Shown piece by piece: positions 27,945 to 37,304 of a stretch of DNA of 64,000 nucleotides. The notes beneath the pieces were generated by a model. The model was not told where the DNA came from. It did not search any database and saw only the letters and a list, made by a program, of their open reading frames with translations. The stretch lies in the NCBI GenBank assembly GCA_028287745.1, contig JAQBPB010000040.1:62001-126000 (forward strand), written 5' to 3'. How positions within the stretch are numbered: position 1 is the first letter of the stretch; every line of letters begins with the position of its first letter. A program made the translations under genes and the position numbers. This stretch comes from Chloroflexota bacterium. Lineage in GTDB: Bacteria; Chloroflexota; Chloroflexia; Chloroheliales; Chloroheliaceae.

Positions 27945-29090
27945 TCAGGCGACAGCGACAGGCTGGAGAATGACTTTTGTCCAGCCTGAGTCACGCGCGT
28001 CAAAGTGCTTGTACGCGTCGGGGGCTTTGTCCAGGGTAATCTTGTGCGATACGATAAAGGAGGGTTTAACCCTGCCAGCGTGAATCATGTCGCGCAACTG
28101 GCGGTTGTAAGTTTTAACGTTGCACTGGCCGGTGCCCATACTCTGGCCTTTGTTCCAGAAGAGACCATAATCGAATGTAATTTCCCCTTTCTTGCCCAGC
28201 GGGTCCGGACTATTAGGGTCCTTCGGCACGAAAACGCCTACTACCCCGATTCTGCCGGTGAATTTGACCGATTTTACAAGGTCGTTCAAGGTCATGTTAG
28301 GGTGTTCATGGCCCTGCGGGTCATGGCTCTGGTAGCCAACACACTCGCAACCCCGGTCTGCACCTATTCCGTTCGTCAGGGCCATTACCTGTTCAACCGG
28401 GGAGCCTTTTGAGTCGTCAATCGGAATAGCCCCGAGCGATTCGACCAGTTTGAGCCGGTCAGGATGCCGGTCAACCACCATAACTTGCCTGGCTCCTTTA
28501 ACCGTTGCGGAGAGCGCGGCCATCAGGCCGACCGGGCCTGCCCCGTAAATAACCACCGACTCCCCGGGCTGTACGCAGGCAAGTTCGGTGGCATGCCATC
28601 CGGTCGGGAAAATGTCGGAAAGCATCACATAATCGGCCTGTTTTTCCTGGGCATCTTCGGGCAGCCGCAGGCAATTAAAGTCGCCATAGGGAACACGCAG
28701 GTATTCCGCCTGACCACCAGGATATGGCCCCATGTCGGCAAAGCCAAAGGCAGCCCCGGCCATGCCCGGGTTCATAGTCAGGCAAAAAGCGGTTAGCTGG
28801 CGTTCGCAGTTCGCACAATGGCCACATGAAACATTGAATGGGATGGCGACCCAGTCGCCTACCTTAATCTTGTCAACAGCATTACCAACTTCGACCACCT
28901 GGCCGAGATTTTCGTGACCAAAAACCCTACCTTTTTCAAAGCTGGTCCGGCCCTCGTACATATGTAAATCCGAGCCGCAAATATTAGTACTGGTGATTTT
29001 TACCAGTACATCGGTGGGTCGTTCAATCTTCGCGTCCGGTACCTCTTTTACCATGACTTCGCGTGGGCCATTGTAGACTACTGCTTTCAT
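27945..29090 (-). CDS. Zinc-dependent dehydrogenase, glutathione-independent formaldehyde dehydrogenase type
   Basis: This 381-aa medium-chain dehydrogenase has a catalytic zinc site (NICGSDLHMYEG and FGHENLG), a structural zinc loop with four Cys (SCGHCANCERQLTAFC), and a Rossmann motif (VIYGAGPVGLMAA). The long insert and PGGQAEYLRVPYGDFNCL resemble glutathione-independent formaldehyde dehydrogenase (FdhA) of Pseudomonas putida. A general alcohol dehydrogenase is the alternative. It uses NAD+ to oxidise aldehyde or alcohol. I start at MKAVVY (29090) with AGAGG upstream; an earlier in-frame start adds 16 residues. The gene stands alone. Confidence 0.82.
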   Translation of the reverse strand: MKAVVYNGPREVMVKEVPDAKIERPTDVLVKITSTNICGSDLHMYEGRTSFEKGRVFGHENLGQVVEVGNAVDKIKVGDWVAIPFNVSCGHCANCERQLTAFCLTMNPGMAGAAFGFADMGPYPGGQAEYLRVPYGDFNCLRLPEDAQEKQADYVMLSDIFPTGWHATELACVQPGESVVIYGAGPVGLMAALSATVKGARQVMVVDRHPDRLKLVESLGAIPIDDSKGSPVEQVMALTNGIGADRGCECVGYQSHDPQGHEHPNMTLNDLVKSVKFTGRIGVVGVFVPKDPNSPDPLGKKGEITFDYGLFWNKGQSMGTGQCNVKTYNRQLRDMIHAGRVKPSFIVSHKITLDKAPDAYKHFDARDSGWTKVILQPVAVA

Positions 29091-29465
29091 GTATTGAACC
29101 TCTTTCTTTTCAGGGTGCCTGGGTTGCTTAAGAAACATGGCTGTTTTGCAAGTGACGCTACTTTATGCGGATGGTTGAACGGGAACTTTTTAAACTTGCG
29201 TGAATTTCCTGACCGGGCTCAAATATAAAAGTAGTAGTCTGGTCTTACCAGGGCGAAGCTTATACTGGTGGGTAAAGGTTTAAAGGTGTAAAAATATGAT
29301 GGGAAATCGAACCGGGCGGTGCTTATAACTATAATAAAATCAAAAAGGTGATTACTGATCAATATCTAAAAGAACAGCCAACTTAAAAAATGTAACATGC
29401 CCGCCGGGCACATTCTACCGCCTTTCGGTTATACCTTCCGTTTAACCGGGCAAATAACTTTGAAT
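29091..29465. other. 375-nt AT-rich intergenic region
   Basis: I see no gene here apart from the upstream region of the dehydrogenase. No convincing promoter or RNA structure was found. Confidence 0.4.
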
Positions 29466-29495
29466 TAAAAAAGGCCAAAGTTTTTGCTTTGGCCT
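29466..29495 (-). terminator. Terminator after the PP2C-TPR gene
   Basis: On the minus strand AGGCCAAAG and CTTTGGCCT form a 9-bp stem around a six-base loop, followed by a T run. It lies about 17 nt past the stop codon. Confidence 0.85.
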
Positions 29496-29511
29496 CAGAC
29501 ATTCAAACCTT

Positions 29512-32500
29512 CTATTTCAACCAGCCGGAACACCTGGCAAACTCGCTGCCCAGTAGCCCGAGCATTGGTTTGGCTTTTGAATCCGTTGTATTTAGTTCCA
29601 ACCGGCCAAAATCAAAGTATTGAACTTTAAGTTTGGTGCTTACATCAAACGCCTGGGTTTGAGGTGCCCCAAGTTTCAAAGTATCGGCGGTTGCGGCAAA
29701 GTCCGGGTCGGGCTTAATGGTCGGTAATGCCAGCGGCGTAATATTCGCCGGAAGGCGTATAACGCTGGTACAGGAGCTGTCGAGTAGGGTCCGGCTTACT
29801 TTGCCTATGGCTACCGGTTTACCCGCCCCTTCGGTAGTCAGCCAGCCTCGCTCGAAGAACTGGACATGGCCGTTACCGGCCCAATCAAACTCTTCCGAGA
29901 TAGGAAAGCCGAACCGTCCCAGGCCGCCATTGGCATTGTAGAAGGCCAGGAAATCGCCGCCCAGGCTGTGACGGGTCGCCGCGAAGTAACGAATACCTCC
30001 CGGCTGTTCCGCATCGGCATCACCACCTTTGAGGGGGTAGAAAGCCAGCATATCGGTTGTAATCCGCATCGTAGTATCAAAGCCTTTGACTGGGTCGAAG
30101 TTCAGGTCAGGGCTGATAAAAGACTTCTGGGAAGGATTATCCGGAGAAAGGTTCTCGGCATACTTGCGATTCCCGGTGTCTTTGGGACGGACTACGATAA
30201 TGTATTTTTGCTGGGGGTCCAGCCGGTTCAGCGTTGTTACGGGCAGCCGGAAGAACGTTGTTTCCTGGGTTAGCTCGCGGTAAGGGGAATTGACATCCCC
30301 GGCGGTCGCAAGGAAAACTACCACCTCGCTGGGCTTGACCCCTTCAATCCGTACTATGCCCTGGACGCCGGTAAGAGGCGGCGCGGTCGCGGTACGCGAA
30401 GCCTGTGGTGTCAGCGAGACGGTGCTGGTGGCGGCAGCGGAAGGACCGGAAGTGCCGGTGGGGGGATTCTGGCTGATTTTAGGCATTACAAGTTGCCACA
30501 CGATTATCAGGGCCAGCACAACCACCCCAATTACCAGGCCCGGCAGGACCAAGTTTGCTAAAACACTGCCAAAACCTCCGTTTACGTCCGTACCGGGCGG
30601 TCGTCCGGGCCGGCGAGGCGGCGGCAGGTCTTTAGGCATGGTAGTACCGGCGGCCCGGCTTATTTCCCGGCGAGCGGCCTGCTGGATGTTATCGCCCTGC
30701 CAGTTGGCGTTAATGCGCGGCCCACCGCTGGTCAGCGCCGGTTTGATTGACCCGGAAATATCTGTTAGCGGTTTTGACCGGGTACTATCGCCCTGCTGGC
30801 CGATTGGTGGGTTTAAGTTATCTTCCGAATCGCGGTTCCAGGTTCCCGAGGCAATTAAAGCCGCCGACCGGGGTTGTACGGTCAGGGGGTTGCTGGGATT
30901 GGTTATGGTCGGCAAAGAGTCTATCGACGGAAGGTTAAAATTCCCTTCGGGGGCGCGCGTTTTACCCATAAAGATGCCGTCCTGCGGCAGTTCGGGTTTA
31001 GGCGGGATTAATGGCCCGCTGATCTTCTCGGCCCGGCGAGGTGTGAAAAGCGAGGCCGCGTTAGTAACGTTTGGGCTGGCGCTTTCTTTGGGTTCCGGTG
31101 CTGCGGGCGGTGTCACAGGGTTAGGGGTACGCGAAACATTGCCGTTATTGATCGGCGAAAACATGGGACGGGTGACCGTCTGAAGACTGTCCGGCAGGTC
31201 CAGCGGTGATGGCCCCCTGGCTCCCTGGTTCTTTTCCTTGATCAGCCGGTCAACTTCTTTTATCCGCTGTTGGGCGGCGGCCATGCCAAGTTGCTGGGCT
31301 TTTTGAAAATAGGGCCGGGCTTCTTCGTATTGCCTTTGTTCCAGCAGCCACTTGCCGTAGTCGTAACAAACCCTGGGTAAGGTCTGCTGCCAGGGGTTGG
31401 GCGAAAGCGAGTCGTTTAACTGGTCTACCAGGTAGATGTACTCGGAACCAACTTCCTTACGGCCGCCATCCCAGGCTTTTTGGGCGCGGGAAACCCGGTC
31501 CTTCAGCCGGTTAATCAGTTCCTGTTCCGGCTTAATATCTTTTTGCAAACGGTCGAGGGTCTTGAAGGGGCCGGAAGCACCACCGGGCGGTGTGGGAGTG
31601 CCGGTCGGGTCGGCTGGCGGCGTGGTCTGATTGCTGGGTGAGCGGCGTCCCGGCTCATTTTGACTGCCCGGTGAGCGACGTCCCAGGTCGTCTTTGATAG
31701 AACGGTGTTTATTGTTGGCAAGCGAAAGCAGGCGCGAGTCGGTCGGTTTCAGAGACATAATCATGCTGTACCAACCGCTTGCATCTTCCAGGGCGTGCGA
31801 CTTGGCCGCTTCATCGCCCAGTTCCATGTAGATTTTTGCCAGGTCGTCCTGGATCTGGCCGTAATTTTCATCACGGGCATAGATCTTCTGGGCGACTGCC
31901 AGCCGTTCCGACAGGGAGGCGCGGGGCTTTTGCAGGGTAAGGTAGAGTTCGGCCATTTCGCTCAGGTTGCGGGCGCGGACATCATTCGGGCGCAAGCGCA
32001 TGCAAAATTGGGCATAGGCTTTAGAGGCCGGGTAATGATGCGCGGTAGCGGCCCGGCGGCTTTCTTCGTTACAGTAGTCCGCCAGGACTTCTATATAACG
32101 GTTAATGTTATTCTTTTCGAGATGCTTTACCAGGTTTTCCGCTTGCTCGACCTGTCCTTCACCGATGGCGATGCCAATGTAGCGAATAAGAGAGTTGGAA
32201 AAACTCTCAAATAACCCGTGATAGCTGGCCTGGATTAACTCAATTTCGATGTAGTAATCAATGGCCTTATCCCAATCGCCCAGGGCGAAACTTTTCTGGG
32301 CCTTTGCAAGCAGCATTTCAGGGTTGAGGGACGGTAATTTGATGCTCGGCTGGTCTTCAATTTGAGGCACAACCTCGGAATTATCCGCTGGCGCAGCGGC
32401 CTGGCGCAGCGGTGGGGTAGTGCGCGGTTCAGGGCGCGGCGGCAAGCTAAAGACCGGCGCGGGTTTACTATTACTCTGAGAGAAATTGGAAGGGGTTTTG

Positions 32501-33426
32501 TGTTCCTCGTCTATCACAATCGGGCGGGTCCGTTCGGCAACTTCCTGGCCGGTCCGTTCCAGCATGGGTCCCAGGGCCGGAAACTCGGCCGGTTTGTCCA
32601 CCTGGTCCACCCGGACAAGGGTCAAAGTGATATTATCGCGGCCCCCGGCTTCCATCGCGGCATCGACCAGTTTCTTGCTCAGGGCAGGCAAGTTAGTCCG
32701 GCCGTCTTTAGTAGCCTGGTCAAGCATTTCTTCCGGGATCAAATCCCACAAACCGTCGGAGCAAAGGACTATCAGGTCACCCGTTATCAAGTCGGCCGAA
32801 TTAATGTCGGCTGGGATTTTATCCTGCAGGCCAAAAGCCCTGGTTATGGTATGGCGGCGGGAGTCTCTGAGCAATTCCTGGCTGGACATCAACCCTTGCT
32901 GGACCATGAGTTGGCCCATTTCGGCGACCCAGCTATGATCTATGGTAACGGGCATTAATCCTAAGCCCGGGCGTGAGAGATAAATCCGGCTGTCGCCCAC
33001 GTGTGCGGTAATCAAACTCTGGCCGGAGACCAGGGCCGCGACACAGGTTGTTGCCATACCCTGGCGGGTCCGGGACAACTGGTATACCTCGGAGTTACCG
33101 GCCGCGAAAGCATCGGCCAACGCCTGGCTTAAATCGGTCTGGCCGGAGTCCAATTGGCGCTGGAAATCCTTTAGAATTACCTCTACGGCGGTCTTACTGG
33201 CTAAAGCACCGGCCTGGCCCATGCTTACCCCATCCGCGACCACAAAAAGGTAGCCGGCAGGCCGGTTAAGCGCCGGGTTGGCCGGTATATGCAAGTGGCC
33301 GTGAGCATCCTGCTGCTCCTTTTTCCGCTTGCCGATATTTTCTTCTTCCTGGAAACTAATCAGTAACCCACTGTCAGTTTCAAGTTTTTTGTTTAGATCA
33401 GGCAATTTCACTCTCACTACATGCAC
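29512..33426 (-). CDS. Membrane-anchored PP2C phosphatase with TPRs and an extracellular domain
   Basis: This 1304-aa protein starts with a PP2C-type Ser/Thr phosphatase (about 1-275): YLFVVADGVSMGQAG, GMATTCVAALV, THVGDSRIYL (as AHVGDSRIY), VLCSDGLWDL and GGRDNITLTLV give the metal ligands. Helical TPR-like blocks follow (about 365-560 and 640-735), then a long Pro/Thr/Ser-rich region. One membrane helix is at about 960-980 (LVLPGLVIGVVVLALIIVW). The outside part (about 985-1304) ends with GGLGRFGFPISEEF and VQFFERGW, the surface motif also seen in the beta-propeller protein. Such a layout links an outside domain to protein dephosphorylation inside. No partner kinase is adjacent. Confidence 0.85.
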   Translation of the reverse strand: MHVVRVKLPDLNKKLETDSGLLISFQEEENIGKRKKEQQDAHGHLHIPANPALNRPAGYLFVVADGVSMGQAGALASKTAVEVILKDFQRQLDSGQTDLSQALADAFAAGNSEVYQLSRTRQGMATTCVAALVSGQSLITAHVGDSRIYLSRPGLGLMPVTIDHSWVAEMGQLMVQQGLMSSQELLRDSRRHTITRAFGLQDKIPADINSADLITGDLIVLCSDGLWDLIPEEMLDQATKDGRTNLPALSKKLVDAAMEAGGRDNITLTLVRVDQVDKPAEFPALGPMLERTGQEVAERTRPIVIDEEHKTPSNFSQSNSKPAPVFSLPPRPEPRTTPPLRQAAAPADNSEVVPQIEDQPSIKLPSLNPEMLLAKAQKSFALGDWDKAIDYYIEIELIQASYHGLFESFSNSLIRYIGIAIGEGQVEQAENLVKHLEKNNINRYIEVLADYCNEESRRAATAHHYPASKAYAQFCMRLRPNDVRARNLSEMAELYLTLQKPRASLSERLAVAQKIYARDENYGQIQDDLAKIYMELGDEAAKSHALEDASGWYSMIMSLKPTDSRLLSLANNKHRSIKDDLGRRSPGSQNEPGRRSPSNQTTPPADPTGTPTPPGGASGPFKTLDRLQKDIKPEQELINRLKDRVSRAQKAWDGGRKEVGSEYIYLVDQLNDSLSPNPWQQTLPRVCYDYGKWLLEQRQYEEARPYFQKAQQLGMAAAQQRIKEVDRLIKEKNQGARGPSPLDLPDSLQTVTRPMFSPINNGNVSRTPNPVTPPAAPEPKESASPNVTNAASLFTPRRAEKISGPLIPPKPELPQDGIFMGKTRAPEGNFNLPSIDSLPTITNPSNPLTVQPRSAALIASGTWNRDSEDNLNPPIGQQGDSTRSKPLTDISGSIKPALTSGGPRINANWQGDNIQQAARREISRAAGTTMPKDLPPPRRPGRPPGTDVNGGFGSVLANLVLPGLVIGVVVLALIIVWQLVMPKISQNPPTGTSGPSAAATSTVSLTPQASRTATAPPLTGVQGIVRIEGVKPSEVVVFLATAGDVNSPYRELTQETTFFRLPVTTLNRLDPQQKYIIVVRPKDTGNRKYAENLSPDNPSQKSFISPDLNFDPVKGFDTTMRITTDMLAFYPLKGGDADAEQPGGIRYFAATRHSLGGDFLAFYNANGGLGRFGFPISEEFDWAGNGHVQFFERGWLTTEGAGKPVAIGKVSRTLLDSSCTSVIRLPANITPLALPTIKPDPDFAATADTLKLGAPQTQAFDVSTKLKVQYFDFGRLELNTTDSKAKPMLGLLGSEFARCSGWLK

Positions 33427-33955
33427 TCGCTCAGTGCTAAATTTGCCACAGGCTCACCACTCACCATCCGGTTTGTTGGCTTGCCTACCTGTTAAAGATT
33501 TCCCACCTTTTAAGGTAAATTGCAGGCGTAAATACTCAGCATCAAATCAGGAAAACGCCCCAGGGCATTTGCCATAAAAAGAGGCTGATAGACGGGTTAT
33601 TCTTTTAATGAAAAAGAATTTCGATTCTTTTCGACCGGGTAGTCTGCAACGGCTAACCTGCTAGAGTTTTTTATTTTACACCATTTTACCGCATCCTGCA
33701 CCCCGGGTAAATGGGTAAATCAGCTATATATTGGCAGGTTAAGAATTCACTTTCCACAAACCAAACTCGATCAGGCCGGTTTGTTCTCGCCAGGCGCACG
33801 GACAGGCTAAATTAGCGGCCGGTTTACCGGCCCGGTGGATTTTATTTTAGCATCTAGGTGGGAAAACCTGGTATAATCTAGCGGCCGGGCAATGCTGCCC
33901 CGGATTTAACTCTCAAGTGGCGAGTGTAAAGCAAATAATCGGTGGATAACTCCAG
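33427..33955. other. 529-nt divergent intergenic region
   Basis: The gap holds a perfect hairpin AAAAGAAT-TTCG-ATTCTTTT (33612-33631) and a promoter-like TATAAT at 33872-33877. I found no small gene. The hairpin has a UUCG-type tetraloop, but the stem is AT-rich and no U run follows, so it is not an obvious terminator. Confidence 0.45.
33865..33877 (+). promoter_or_regulatory. Probable extended -10 promoter for the 33956 gene
   Basis: TGG precedes a perfect TATAAT (33872-33877), about 79 nt before the ATG. The -35 region is poor (TTAGCA at 19 nt). Confidence 0.4.
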
Positions 33956-34207
33956 ATGAACCAGATTAAAGCGGCGGCCCTCTATATTTTGGCCTTGATT
34001 GTCTTACTTGCCCCGGCAATTATCCTGGGTTGGATCGGCTTTTCTTTAATAGGCTGGTTTGGACTGGTAATCGGGGTGCTGGCCGGACTGGTAATTTTTG
34101 CGGTCAGTGTTAACAAGATTGCTGCCCAGGAAGATGCCGAGGACGAAACCGACTCCAACCACGAGACCCCCCAGGCTCAAACACCTGAAGAGCAGCGGCC
34201 GGTATAA
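33956..34207 (+). CDS. Small membrane protein of unknown function
   Basis: This 83-aa protein has two closely spaced hydrophobic segments (LYILALIVLLAPAIILGWIGF and LIGWFGLVIGVLAGLVIF) and an acidic hydrophilic C-terminal tail rich in Glu, Asp and Gln. I do not recognise a family. It lies 22 nt before maf and is probably cotranscribed with it. The ribosome site is weak (GGTGG). Confidence 0.65.
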   Translation: MNQIKAAALYILALIVLLAPAIILGWIGFSLIGWFGLVIGVLAGLVIFAVSVNKIAAQEDAEDETDSNHETPQAQTPEEQRPV

Positions 34208-34229
34208 CCATTTATTTCAGACTGGATTT

Positions 34230-34907
34230 ATGACTTCTTCTAACGAGCAAGACCCCAATAAAACCCACCTCAGTAGTTTTCCGGGCTTGCCCGTACTGGA
34301 AAAAGCCGCCGTTGCGCTGGCTTCCGCTTCTCCCCGGCGGCGCGAATTATTAGCCCGCCTGCTGCCGGACAGCAATTTCAAAATTATCGCGGCCGACCTG
34401 GACGAGTCTCGCCTGCCCGGTGAAAGCCCCACCGACTATGTACGGCGCCTGGCCCTCTCAAAAGCCCAGGCAGGCGGCAACCTCTGGTTCGAGATGGCCC
34501 CCGAACCCGGCTTTAAGCTGATAATCGCGGCTGATACTTCGGTTGTGCTGGGCGATACAATCTACGGCAAGCCGGGCCAGGACGACCGGGCCGCCAGCAT
34601 GCTTGGTGAACTGGCCGGACAGACCCACCTGGTAATGACCGGGTTTGCCGCTCGCTTGCTTGACCCGCAGGGCCAACTGGTTAAAGAAGCCGCCGCTATC
34701 TGTACCACCGAGGTCGATATCCGTCCCTTGACCAGGGCAGAAATTGATTGGTATGTCGCCACGGGCGAACCGCTGGATAAAGCCGGTGCCTATGCCATCC
34801 AGGGTTTTGGCGGAAATCTGGTAAACGCCCTCCGGGGCGATTATTATAACGTTGTCGGGCTTCCACTGGTCCCCCTTATCGCTTTATTACAAGATTTTAT
34901 CCTCTAA
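34230..34907 (+). CDS. maf: Maf family nucleoside triphosphate pyrophosphatase
   Basis: This 225-aa protein shows the Maf signature: ALASASPRRRELLARLL near residue 30, the catalytic AADTSVVL segment, and GKPGQDDRAASML. Maf proteins hydrolyse non-canonical or modified NTPs such as dTTP, UTP or m5UTP to monophosphates and pyrophosphate; which subfamily this one belongs to cannot be fixed here. The chosen ATG at 34230 removes a 44-residue out-of-family N-terminal stretch that overlaps the upstream gene. An extra 25 residues still precede the conserved core. Confidence 0.9.
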   Translation: MTSSNEQDPNKTHLSSFPGLPVLEKAAVALASASPRRRELLARLLPDSNFKIIAADLDESRLPGESPTDYVRRLALSKAQAGGNLWFEMAPEPGFKLIIAADTSVVLGDTIYGKPGQDDRAASMLGELAGQTHLVMTGFAARLLDPQGQLVKEAAAICTTEVDIRPLTRAEIDWYVATGEPLDKAGAYAIQGFGGNLVNALRGDYYNVVGLPLVPLIALLQDFIL

Positions 34908-35127
34908 CCGGCCAGATCTGGTCCGGCCAAACATATTCAAAAGATATAGACATTAGTCCTATATATTCTATTCGACTTCAAGTAGTTCTAATTTATAATA
35001 TCGTGATTTATTAATAAATAATCTAAAGTTTAGACATTTAGCAGATGTGCGGATTTGGAATCCGAGGTATAGTGAAGATCTACTAAATAGCCTTTATGGA
35101 GTAACATCTCCTTACTACAAGTTTTAC

Positions 35128-35165
35128 AAAAGACCCGCCTCTACCATCGCTCTGCGGGTCTTTTT
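35128..35165 (-). terminator. Terminator after thyX
   Basis: AAAAGACCCGC and GCGGGTCTTTT form an 11-bp stem around a 15-nt loop, with T and A runs at both sides. It can serve maf and thyX, which converge here. Confidence 0.85.
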
Positions 35166-35179
35166 ATTTCATAGAATTT

Positions 35180-36850
35180 TTACCGGTTTAAGAAGTCAGA
35201 CTGCTCGAACGGGGTAACCCTGACCCAGCGAGCGACTTCGGGCTGCACTCTTTCCAGTTCCTGCCACATTTGATAAGCGGCTTGCCGGTAAGCAAAGTGA
35301 CCGTTGACGCCCGACCGGGTTTCGATCATGTAGGCCGCCTGTGCATCGTCCATCTTGAATAAAGCGCGCCGTTTGAATCCAAGCGGCAGCAAGTAGTGGG
35401 CGGCTTCGGCCTCCAGGCGGCTGACCACCTGGGCGGTTTCACGCATGGTCCGGTCGTAGCGTTCGACCTGCCCACCGTCCAGGGCGGAGGCGACCGTCTG
35501 GGCGGGTAAACCAAGTTCAAACCACTCTTTTCCACCTACAAAACCATGACGCGGCGTAATTTCCTGGCGCACCTGGACGCAGCGACGGTGCCGGAAGAAA
35601 TCTTGCATGGACTTGGCGTCAATCAGGATATCGTAAATCCGGCCGTACCCGCTTTGTTGCTCGCGCAGCCAGCCGTCGTGCCTGCCACGGGCGGCGTGGG
35701 CAAGGTCGTATATTTCGTTGACCTGGGCCGGGGATAGTTCCAGCACCACTGCCTGGACCTGGTGATAGGCCAGGTCGCTATAGCGATACAGCAAGGTGGT
35801 AACCGCTTCGAGTAAAGGCGGTGTGCCCTCCACCAGGTGGACCGTCCGGCTATTATCCGGCTCGATACCTCTCAAAAGTTCGCGGGCAGCCTGGCTCAGT
35901 CCAGCCGCGGCCTGGGCTTGCTGCGGCGAAGGTTCGGCATACTTGACCAGGGTCGGGGCCGGTTCGGTCGCGGAAAATACCCCGGCCAGTTCCTTAAGCG
36001 GTCCGGCGGCTTCCGGGTGCTGGGCCACCAGGTTTTCCAGGCTGGCTTGCAAGCGAATTTCCAGCGGGCTAAAGCCGGGCTGCTTGCAGACTTCCTTCAT
36101 CTCACTGGCGATGGCCCGGATTTCCTGGTACGGGCTGGCTAACAGCCGTGAAAGCTGGCGTTCCAGGACCCGGGCGCTGGTAATCTGCCCCACTGAAGTG
36201 CGGGTGGCATAAGGTAGCAAAGTCCGGGTGACATCCAGGATACGCGCGTTCAGGGTCCGTTTGTAAGCGGCCGGATCCATATCGTCAGGTCGGGGCAAGG
36301 CTTCGGCCAGGTGGCCGTATAGCTCTTTGGTCAGGGCGTTATAGGTCGCGAAAAGGTAGTCGGCCGCAGCGGTAAAGGTTTCGCGGTTTTCGGGCTGGCT
36401 CTCCAGTTCACCGGGCACGACATAGCGCGACTTGCTGAAATCCTGGTAGCGGGTGGAGCGCTCCTGGCCGTCCCAGAGCGGTTCGTCTTCAATTACAACC
36501 GCCGCCAGCACCGAGATATTTTCCAGGGCCAGGGTAATATGGGCCATGTCGGCAATGCTTTTGTGACCGTAGGCGAAATAAAATGTTTCCAGGAAGTCGG
36601 CGGCTTTTTGGTTGCTAATCCAGCCCACGCTTTCCCGCAAGGAAGCGGCCGAGCGGCTGTAACGGGCCAGGGCATAGGCCTGGGTCTCCGGAGCAATATC
36701 GACTACCGCGTAAATGTTTCGGTCCCGCGAGGGCGCCGGTTTGGCAGCAGCGGCTTCTTTAGGCGCTTTTATATTTCCGGCTTCCGGTGTAACTTCCGGA
36801 TTTGTAGCAGGGTTGACTTGAGAAGTGGGACCAATAACATCAGTTGTCAT
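35180..36850 (-). CDS. thyX: FAD-dependent thymidylate synthase, two-domain form
   Basis: This 556-aa protein is about twice the usual ThyX length. The first domain has YGHKSIADMAHITLALENIS and ERSTRYQDFSKSRY, close to the ThyX core. The second has HARGRHDGWL and DFFRHRRCVQVRQE, a degenerate or rearranged copy of the RHR signature. ThyX methylates dUMP using methylenetetrahydrofolate and FADH2. Because ThyX works as a tetramer with shared active sites, a fused pair may split substrate- and cofactor-binding roles between halves. The N-terminal 40 residues are a Pro/Ala-rich disordered extension. No thyA is in the window. Confidence 0.88.
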   Translation of the reverse strand: MTTDVIGPTSQVNPATNPEVTPEAGNIKAPKEAAAAKPAPSRDRNIYAVVDIAPETQAYALARYSRSAASLRESVGWISNQKAADFLETFYFAYGHKSIADMAHITLALENISVLAAVVIEDEPLWDGQERSTRYQDFSKSRYVVPGELESQPENRETFTAAADYLFATYNALTKELYGHLAEALPRPDDMDPAAYKRTLNARILDVTRTLLPYATRTSVGQITSARVLERQLSRLLASPYQEIRAIASEMKEVCKQPGFSPLEIRLQASLENLVAQHPEAAGPLKELAGVFSATEPAPTLVKYAEPSPQQAQAAAGLSQAARELLRGIEPDNSRTVHLVEGTPPLLEAVTTLLYRYSDLAYHQVQAVVLELSPAQVNEIYDLAHAARGRHDGWLREQQSGYGRIYDILIDAKSMQDFFRHRRCVQVRQEITPRHGFVGGKEWFELGLPAQTVASALDGGQVERYDRTMRETAQVVSRLEAEAAHYLLPLGFKRRALFKMDDAQAAYMIETRSGVNGHFAYRQAAYQMWQELERVQPEVARWVRVTPFEQSDFLNR

Positions 36851-37240
36851 GCTGCTATCCTCATAGCCCGACTATACTGATTGGAAACCGCCAAAAAAGG
36901 CCAAACCGGTAGCGCAAATACAAGTTTTTGGTTGACCAGCGGCTGGAAATCTAACCGGTCTACTAACTATTTGCGTCGGGGACAAATAGCTTTTAACCGG
37001 TCAGCCAAAATAAAATTTTAAGGGAATAGAACTGGTAGTACAATATCTGGTAGCATTAGTTAAACTCAGACCCATTATAGCAGCTTCCTGGAAAAATGCT
37101 ATAGCAGAATCATTAAAAAATTTGGTCAAAAAGCAGGTATAAATACTTATCCCCAATCGGGCTGGTAGGCCAGATAGACGCCACTCCAATAGGCATTTCC
37201 CCCGGCTCTATTATTTACTTTTAGAATATAAGCTTAAAAT
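36851..37240. other. 390-nt intergenic region upstream of thyX
   Basis: AT-rich and gene-free as far as I can see. GCTATAGC-like strings occur near 37080-37105 on the minus strand, including a TATAAT, so a thyX promoter may lie there. A minus-strand 62-codon frame at 37001-37189 has no ribosome site and is not called. Confidence 0.4.
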
Positions 37241-37282
37241 AAAAAAGGTAGGGAAGCTGATTTGCATCAATCCTTCCCTACC
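37241..37282 (-). terminator. Terminator after the histidine phosphatase gene
   Basis: GGTAGGGAAG and CTTCCCTACC form a 10-bp stem around a 16-nt loop; on the minus strand a T run follows. Confidence 0.85.
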
Positions 37283-37304
37283 CGGAAATCCGGCCGCCTA
37301 TTTC

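Noticed and set aside
37001-37189. 62-codon minus-strand frame upstream of thyX
   Set aside because: No ribosome site, AT-rich, and it overlaps likely promoter sequence.
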